A stretch of 64,000 nucleotides of DNA. Origin: UBA1369 sp964571725. GTDB taxonomy: Bacteria; Patescibacteriota; Gracilibacteria; UBA1369. The stretch spans positions 171,433 through 235,432 of the forward strand of contig CAZNDB010000003.1 of NCBI GenBank assembly GCA_964571725.1, in the 5' to 3' direction. The notes beneath the pieces are model-generated. The model did not search any database. It was given only the letters and a program-made list of their open reading frames with translations, and had not been told where the DNA came from. The position numbers and the translations under genes are program-made. The first letter of the stretch is position 1, and each line of letters opens with the position of its first letter. Positions 62,480-64,000 of the stretch are shown one piece after another.

Positions 62480-62893
62480 ATGCCAACCATCAATCAATTA
62501 GTCAGAAAGCCAAGAAAGCCCAAACTTAAGAAGAGTAAGTCTCCGGCTTTGCTTACCACTTTCAATACTCTGAAAAGCAGAAGTATTGCACATTCCAGTC
62601 CTTTCAAGAGAGGCGTCTGCATCAAAGTCGGAACCATGACTCCCAAAAAGCCTAACTCCGCTCTGCGCAAATTCGCCAAAGTGAGACTGACTAATATGCT
62701 TGAAGTAAACGCCTATATTCCGGGTGAGGGACACAATCTTCAGGAACACAGCGTGGTACTGATCAGAGGCGGAAGAGTAAAGGATCTTCCCGGTGTCCGT
62801 TACCACGTAGTTAGAGGAATCCTGGATACACAGGGAGTACAAAACCGCAAACAGGGACGCTCCAGATATGGCGCCAAGAAACCCAAAGCTTAA
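62480..62893 (+). CDS. rpsL: 30S ribosomal protein S12
   Basis: S12 sits at the decoding centre. The 137-residue protein has MPTINQLVRKPRK, TPKKPNSALRKFAKVRL, YIPGEGHNLQEHSVVLIRGG and VKDLPGVRYHVVRG, with the decoding-site Lys residues present. The first 30 residues contain an extra Lys-rich stretch relative to short S12 proteins. It follows rpoC by 105 bases and precedes rpsG by 33. Confidence 0.98.
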   Translation: MPTINQLVRKPRKPKLKKSKSPALLTTFNTLKSRSIAHSSPFKRGVCIKVGTMTPKKPNSALRKFAKVRLTNMLEVNAYIPGEGHNLQEHSVVLIRGGRVKDLPGVRYHVVRGILDTQGVQNRKQGRSRYGAKKPKA

Positions 62894-62926
62894 ATCAAGT
62901 ACAACACACCTTAATTCGCATTAGAA

Positions 62927-63382
62927 ATGGCACAGAAAAGACTTAAAATCGTTCCCGAAAACTCCTCCGCAATGCAGGAAAAATTCATCAACTGCATCAT
63001 GAAAGAGGGCAAGAAAAGTACCGCCCAGAGAATCTTCCACGACGCGATGGAAATGATCGCCGCGAAAGGACACAAAGAACCCGTCAAAGTTTTTGAAAAG
63101 GCTCTCGACAATCTGAAGCCCACCCTGGAAGTAAAGGCCAAGAGAATCGGCGGCGCCGTCTATCAGATTCCCATGGAAGTCAAAGCCGGCCGGCAAATGA
63201 CCCTGTCCATCCGCTGGTTGCTGGAAACCTGCCGCTCCAAGAGAAACGCCCCCATGGCCAAAAAACTTTCCGACGAACTGATCCTGGCCGCCAACGGTGA
63301 AGGAAGCGCCATCAAAAAACGTGATGACGTGATCAAGATGGCCCAGGCCAACAAAGCCTTCGCTCATTACGCCAAGTACTAA
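62927..63382 (+). CDS. rpsG: 30S ribosomal protein S7
   Basis: S7 nucleates assembly of the 30S head. The 151-residue protein shows the family core FINCIMKEGKKSTAQRIFHDAMEMI, VFEKALDNLKPTLEVKAKRIGGAVYQIPMEV and RWLLETCRSKRNAPMAKKLSDEL. fusA and tuf, which often come next, are not here; a strong terminator ends the operon. Confidence 0.98.
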   Translation: MAQKRLKIVPENSSAMQEKFINCIMKEGKKSTAQRIFHDAMEMIAAKGHKEPVKVFEKALDNLKPTLEVKAKRIGGAVYQIPMEVKAGRQMTLSIRWLLETCRSKRNAPMAKKLSDELILAANGEGSAIKKRDDVIKMAQANKAFAHYAKY

Positions 63383-63391
63383 AACAATCTT

Positions 63392-63420
63392 AAAAAGCCC
63401 CGCGTTCCGCGGGGCTTTTT
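63392..63420 (+). terminator. Rho-independent terminator of the rpoB-rpsG operon
   Basis: A perfect 13-bp stem (AAAAAGCCCCGCG / CGCGGGGCTTTTT) with a TTC loop runs into further T residues. It lies between rpsG (+) and the minus-strand gene at the window edge, and can serve both. Confidence 0.92.
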
Positions 63421-63424
63421 TATT

Positions 63425-64000
63425 TTATCGTTTTACCCTGACCGTCTTTTTTTTCCGAAAAACAAATATTCCAATCGGAGAAAAAATAACCGCCGCCAAT
63501 AGAACTACCAGCCAAACCAGCACAAAATCCTGGCAGGAAATTAAAAATCTGAATCCTCCAAAAGTATAGATGCTACAGACCTGGCCCGGCTTTGTTTGAG
63601 ACCTCCCGGCTGATTTAAAAAGATTGGTTTCAGTACAGGTTAAATCCGCGCAAAACTCGGGAGCGACATTTTTCAAAATCTGCACCGTGAGTCTGTCTGC
63701 CGCAATCCTGATCCTTTTTACTATCTGCTTTTGTTCCTCCGCGGTCATTTTAACCGGACCGGCTAACAATGATTCAACTTTTTCCGGCTCCACGACAATC
63801 TCTTCCGGTTCCGGCTCCACCACAGTAACGGGTTCGTAAATATCCGGCAGCTTAAAGGGTTTTTTAACCACTGGAGGAACAGGCTCATCAACCGGCGGAG
63901 TGACCACCGGACAGGTTCCCGTATCTTCACAGGTGGGCGTATCCCAGTTTACAGCACCGCTTCCTCCTGTAGACCCGCCCCCCGGCGGCGGTGGCGGTGG
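63425..64000 (-). CDS. C-terminal part of a proline-rich membrane protein (cut by window edge)
   Basis: The frame runs open to the right edge, so the N-terminus is missing. Visible are a Pro/Gly run (PPPPPPGGG), a segment with paired Cys, Val/Pro/Glu-rich spacer repeats, a helical stretch (MTAEEQKQIVKRIRIAADRL), four more Cys that may form disulfides, and a C-terminal membrane helix (about 22 residues, FVLVWLVVLLAAVIFSPIGIFVF) followed by RKKKTVRVKR. It looks like a surface protein held by a C-terminal anchor. Family unknown. Confidence 0.65.
   Translation of the reverse strand, partial: PPPPPPGGGSTGGSGAVNWDTPTCEDTGTCPVVTPPVDEPVPPVVKKPFKLPDIYEPVTVVEPEPEEIVVEPEKVESLLAGPVKMTAEEQKQIVKRIRIAADRLTVQILKNVAPEFCADLTCTETNLFKSAGRSQTKPGQVCSIYTFGGFRFLISCQDFVLVWLVVLLAAVIFSPIGIFVFRKKKTVRVKR

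Noticed and set aside
1..64000. UGA recoded as Gly or Trp (code 25 or 4)
   Set aside because: TGA ends several genes at expected places (3104, 27915, 29853) and conserved Trp codons are TGG.

Overview
The window is a gene-dense bacterial chromosome segment from a member of the Candidate Phyla Radiation (Patescibacteria). I infer this from the gene set, not from a search. There are many short uncharacterised proteins, a ComEC without its C-terminal hydrolase domain, a short HrcA, small FtsL-like proteins, PP2C/beta-propeller and FecR-type surface proteins, and almost no Shine-Dalgarno sequences. TGA is used as stop and conserved Trp residues are TGG, so this is code 11 and not the UGA-Gly code of Gracilibacteria or Absconditabacteria. 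A Peregrinibacteria-like lineage is possible but unproven. No phage, insertion sequence or CRISPR array was seen.

Layout. 0-4.4 kb (+): secA, a small membrane protein, a kinase-fold protein and a DUF3850 protein. 4.5-7 kb (-): ftsK, divergent from gltX. 7-12.1 kb (+): gltX, a zinc-ribbon protein, a lipoprotein, ackA and a GT28/MGDG-synthase-like glycosyltransferase. 12.2-14.2 kb (-): a PP2C-like pseudophosphatase with a predicted beta-propeller. 14.3-18.1 kb (+): rpmH-rnpA-yidC-jag, an SLH-RlpA protein and an FtsL-like protein, then tRNA-Glu(UUC). 19.8-23.6 kb (+): ferredoxin, DHH phosphoesterase, a degenerate ribonucleotide-reductase homologue and a membrane-anchored methyltransferase. 23.6-26.1 kb (-): comEC and a lipoprotein. 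26.2-29.9 kb (+): an LCP ligase, a D,D-carboxypeptidase and mraY. 29.8-34 kb (-): rsmH, an FtsL-like protein, an ECF sigma factor and a FecR protein. 34.3 kb (+): gap. 35.4-45.7 kb (-): an AT-richer cluster with a GHMP-kinase-like protein, a threonine-synthase-like enzyme, an unknown protein, trpS, a PLP decarboxylase, trpR, a PEP-synthase-like protein and a histidine phosphatase. 45.8-49.3 kb (+): hrcA-grpE-dnaK with two CIRCE operators. 49.4-53.4 kb: serS, a TIM-barrel protein and an ABC exporter. 53.7-63.4 kb: rpoB-ssb-rpoC-rpsL-rpsG. The right edge cuts a proline-rich membrane protein on the minus strand.

The most unusual items are four. RpoB carries a histone-H1-like Lys/Ala/Pro N-terminal tail and an acidic C-terminal tail. 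An intact reading frame of class II RNR ancestry has lost its catalytic residues and sits in an operon with a DHH phosphoesterase. A tryptophan-themed cluster combines TrpR, TrpRS and two PLP enzymes. ssb lies between rpoB and rpoC.

Most of the window is housekeeping: secretion and membrane insertion (secA, yidC), division and wall synthesis (ftsK, rsmH, FtsL-like, mraY, dacA, LCP, RlpA), transcription, translation and heat shock. Promoters of the TTGACA-N16/17-TATAAT type are easy to see upstream of most operons.
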